In this document: positions 7,183-9,058 of the stretch, piece after piece
How the letters are laid out: each line of letters begins with the position of its first letter
How positions within the stretch are numbered: the first letter of the stretch is position 1
Origin: Mageeibacillus sp. UBA1212
GTDB lineage: Bacteria > Bacillota > Clostridia > UBA1212
Direction: 5' to 3'
DNA length: 9,058 nucleotides
Assembly (NCBI GenBank): GCA_002309655.1
Contig: DBXM01000022.1
Span: forward strand, 1,627 to 10,684
Notes under the pieces: model-generated
What the model was told of the DNA's origin: nothing
Databases searched by the model: none
Seen by the model: the letters and a program-made list of their open reading frames with translations, nothing else
Translations under genes and position numbers: made by a program

Positions 7183-7192
7183 AATATACAAT
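7164..7192 (+). promoter_or_regulatory. Strong sigma-A promoter of the large exported repeat protein
   Basis: A perfect TTGACA (7164-7169), a 17-base spacer and TACAAT (7187-7192). Initiation would be near 7199, giving a leader of about 67 bases. The spacer is almost wholly alternating GC-rich sequence. The leader may fold: TGTGGCC (7207-7213) with GGCCGCA (7224-7230). Confidence 0.85.
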
Positions 7193-7265
7193 GGTATGCA
7201 GGAAAATGTGGCCTTCGAAAACGGGCCGCAAATACGAAAGTCGAAAACACGGAGGAGTTTTCAAG

Positions 7266-9058
7266 ATGTTTAAAAAGAATTTAGCATTAGTCCTCGCTGT
7301 TTGCATGCTTTTCGGAATGGTTTCCGTAACAGGCATAGTTGGGGCGAGAGCGGAAGACACAACGGTCACGTTTGATTTCCCCGAGATGGGATACGCGAAT
7401 GCTGCTACAGTTACCGATGTGACAAGCAATGGCGTTGTTTTGACATTTGCTCAAGGCGGCAACAGCAACAACCCGCCAAAGTATTACAATACCGGTACGG
7501 CTGTAAGAATGTATCCCCAAAATACGCTCACAATTGAAGCAGAACAGAACATCAAGAAGATAGAGTTTACATTCTCTAGTAATGGCAATACCGGTCCGTT
7601 GGGCGCAAATGTCGGAACCTACAGTGGCAAAACTTGGACAGGCGAAGGTACCAAAGTTGTTTTCACAAATAATGGAGGTAGCGGTCATGCGAGGATTCAG
7701 AAAATCGTAGTCACACTGGGAGAAGGCTCTGTTGAACCTCCTGCAACAGCGACACCTTTCGTGCCACCCACGACTCCTGAAGAAATTGTTGAAGCTGCAT
7801 ATAAGCTTGACGAGGGAGATAAACTTGCTGAAGGACCATATACTCTTACCGGTGTTGTGACAGGTATCGTCGCAGTTTACACTTCCGGAAACGGCTATGT
7901 CACGCTTAATATCGTTGTCGGTGACATGACTGACAAACCGATTCAGTGCTACAAATTGATAAACGGAACAGCCATAGCATCCGGAGAAGGAATCGAAGTA
8001 GTTAAGGAAAATGACACCGTTACCGTAAACGGAGAACTTAGCAACTACCAGGGAACAGTCCAGTTTAATGAGAACTGCAAACTTACCGAACTCGTTCCCG
8101 GAGCGGAACTGCCAACGTATGAGACTGCGCAGGAGATCTGGGAGGCCACAAAAGCCCGAGCGAATAATGTTATTCTTCCCGGTGGTCCCTACACTTTGAC
8201 GGGAACGGTTACGGAAATTGTTTCTGAGTATAGCACTCAATACAAAAACATCGAGCTGGATATTGAAGTTGACGGATACACATTCCGCTGCTTCCGCTTA
8301 AAAAACGGCTCCGCTATCGAAACCGGCAAAGGCGTGGAAATTGTTGCTGTCGGAGATACAGTCACAGTAAGCGGACAAATCAAGCACTTTATAAAGAATG
8401 CTGACAATCTCGTTGAGTTTGACTCGGGCTGCACGCTTGACAACCTTGTTCAAGTTCCTCCGCTTCCTCAAGCGAGTGTAACGGCAGTGGCGGAAGAAAA
8501 CCTTCCCACGGCTGCGCCGCTTTACGACGAAACGCATCAACCCACCGGTGAGACGACGGCTGTTGACGCCGCGTACACATTCGCCGCTGTCGAGCCGACC
8601 GCTGAACAGGTTGCTTACTACGGCGGCCGGTACTGCGATTACCGCGTATCGTTCGATGCAACTCTTGCCGCGAAATCGTTCGGCCTCTACGGAAACTACG
8701 GCGAATACGGCGACATCGCGTTCCTGTACCCTGTAGAAGCAAATTCGACTCCGGTCTATCTGCTCGCGTCCCTCGGACTTGACAGCCATCTTACATACAA
8801 CGAAATACTTTCGCTGGTGAATCCTTTCACCTGCGGCGTGTTCAACAAGAGTGCCGCCAATGCCGGCAAGACGATGACGGTGGACCTTGTTATCTGGGCG
8901 CCCGGAACCGATCCGACAGACGCCACGGTGGTCGCCACCACGTCTTATACGTTCCCCGTTCCTCCGATGCCTCAGGCAACCGTAACGGAAGTGGCGGAAG
9001 AGAATCTTCCCACAGCGGCTCCTCTATACGACGAAACGCTCCAGCCCACCGGTGAGAC
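7266..9058 (+). CDS. Large exported modular repeat protein (N-terminal 597 residues, 3' end outside window)
   Basis: ATG 7266 follows GGAGG (7251-7255) by ten bases; the frame is open to the window edge, so the protein is longer than 597 residues. Residues 1-29 are a classical signal peptide (MFKK, hydrophobic core, cut after ARA29); there is no lipobox. Residues 30-155 are a beta-rich domain of the kind found at the N-terminus of large clostridial surface proteins (VTFDFPEMGY, YYNTGTAVRMYP, IQKIVVTL). A Thr/Pro linker (156-171) leads to two OB-like repeats, about 172-280 and 289-395, each with PYTLTG near the start, a GDTVTV/NDTVTV strand and a VxFxxxC ending. From residue 401, 168-residue modules begin (PQASVTAVAEENLPTAAP); the second starts at 569 and is cut off. 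No catalytic motif is visible. It is probably a secreted or wall-bound adhesion or glycan-binding scaffold; enzymatic, sorting or dockerin domains may lie downstream. Function not recognised with certainty. Confidence 0.85.
   Translation, partial: MFKKNLALVLAVCMLFGMVSVTGIVGARAEDTTVTFDFPEMGYANAATVTDVTSNGVVLTFAQGGNSNNPPKYYNTGTAVRMYPQNTLTIEAEQNIKKIEFTFSSNGNTGPLGANVGTYSGKTWTGEGTKVVFTNNGGSGHARIQKIVVTLGEGSVEPPATATPFVPPTTPEEIVEAAYKLDEGDKLAEGPYTLTGVVTGIVAVYTSGNGYVTLNIVVGDMTDKPIQCYKLINGTAIASGEGIEVVKENDTVTVNGELSNYQGTVQFNENCKLTELVPGAELPTYETAQEIWEATKARANNVILPGGPYTLTGTVTEIVSEYSTQYKNIELDIEVDGYTFRCFRLKNGSAIETGKGVEIVAVGDTVTVSGQIKHFIKNADNLVEFDSGCTLDNLVQVPPLPQASVTAVAEENLPTAAPLYDETHQPTGETTAVDAAYTFAAVEPTAEQVAYYGGRYCDYRVSFDATLAAKSFGLYGNYGEYGDIAFLYPVEANSTPVYLLASLGLDSHLTYNEILSLVNPFTCGVFNKSAANAGKTMTVDLVIWAPGTDPTDATVVATTSYTFPVPPMPQATVTEVAEENLPTAAPLYDETLQPTGE
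7779..8450 (+). repeat. Two diverged OB-like domain repeats within the exported protein
   Basis: Residues about 172-280 (7779-8105) and 289-395 (8130-8450) share a common plan: a short helix (EEIVEAAY / AQEIWEATK), GPYTLTGxVTxIV, an alternating strand, a segment PIQCYKLINGTAI / FRCFRLKNGSAI, GIEVVKENDTVTVNG / GVEIVAVGDTVTVSG, and a final VQFNENC / VEFDSGC. The offset between PYTLTG motifs is 117 residues. The fold is inferred from the strand pattern and is not proven. Confidence 0.75.
8466..9058 (+). repeat. 504-base (168-residue) in-frame tandem repeat, second copy cut by window end
   Basis: Copy 1 spans 8466-8969 and copy 2 starts at 8970. Over the 89 bases visible in both copies, 74 are identical by eye; 26 of 29 encoded residues match, and the differing codons are mostly silent. 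Each unit starts PQAxVTxVAEENLPTAAP and ends with a strand like TTSYTFPVPPMP. Further copies are expected beyond the window. Confidence 0.85.

Noticed and set aside
7287..8240. 317-residue minus-strand open frame opposite the exported repeat protein
   Set aside because: Cys/Ser/Arg-rich translation with no domain. The plus-strand frame has a promoter, ribosome binding site, signal peptide and internal repeats.
1..9058. CRISPR array, tRNA, rRNA or insertion sequence
   Set aside because: No short regularly spaced repeats, cloverleaf-like segments, transposase motifs or terminal inverted repeats were seen. The only tandem repeats are protein-coding modules.

Overview
The window looks like a chromosomal segment of an anaerobic, fermentative Firmicutes bacterium, probably Clostridia. 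The support is a Clostridium-type pyruvate, phosphate dikinase C-terminus, Gram-positive style lipoproteins with Thr/Pro-rich tethers, GGAGG ribosome binding sites, consensus sigma-A promoters with 17-base spacers, and a large modular secreted protein. The assignment rests on protein character only; no rRNA or tRNA gene was seen.

Layout from left to right: (1) 3-143, the last 46 codons of ppdK, then an intrinsic terminator (177-216). (2) 282-1622, a CoiA-like protein (zinc finger plus nuclease-like domain) with an unusual cysteine-rich C-terminal half, visibly AT-richer than its neighbours and probably acquired. (3) 1739-3070, a lipoprotein SGNH/GDSL hydrolase with its own promoter (1672-1700) and a strong terminator (3094-3131). 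(4) 3305-4834, a solitary HipA-like kinase behind a near-consensus promoter (3246-3274), with no HipB-type antitoxin beside it. (5) A bidirectional hairpin terminator (4883-4922) separating it from (6) 4979-6973 on the minus strand, a GH71/GH99-like glycosidase lipoprotein with a C-terminal CBM9-like domain. (7) 7266 to the window end, the N-terminal 597 residues of a large exported repeat protein: signal peptide, beta-rich domain, two OB-like repeats, then 168-residue tandem modules running off the edge. Genes 6 and 7 are divergent, and both promoters lie in the gap between them (7053-7081 minus, 7164-7192 plus).

Every complete gene appears to be its own transcription unit, so this is not one operon. 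Three genes (SGNH hydrolase, GH71/99-like lipoprotein, modular exported protein) form a surface set plausibly acting on external glycans. The CoiA-like and HipA-like genes are two stand-alone accessory genes set between them. Non-coding gaps are all under 300 bases; the largest (6974-7265) holds the two divergent promoters and an alternating purine-pyrimidine repeat pair. No CRISPR array, insertion sequence or attachment site was recognised. I do not see a clearly new multi-gene system. The most promising leads are the CoiA-like protein, the orphan HipA-like kinase, the modular giant protein and its promoter region.
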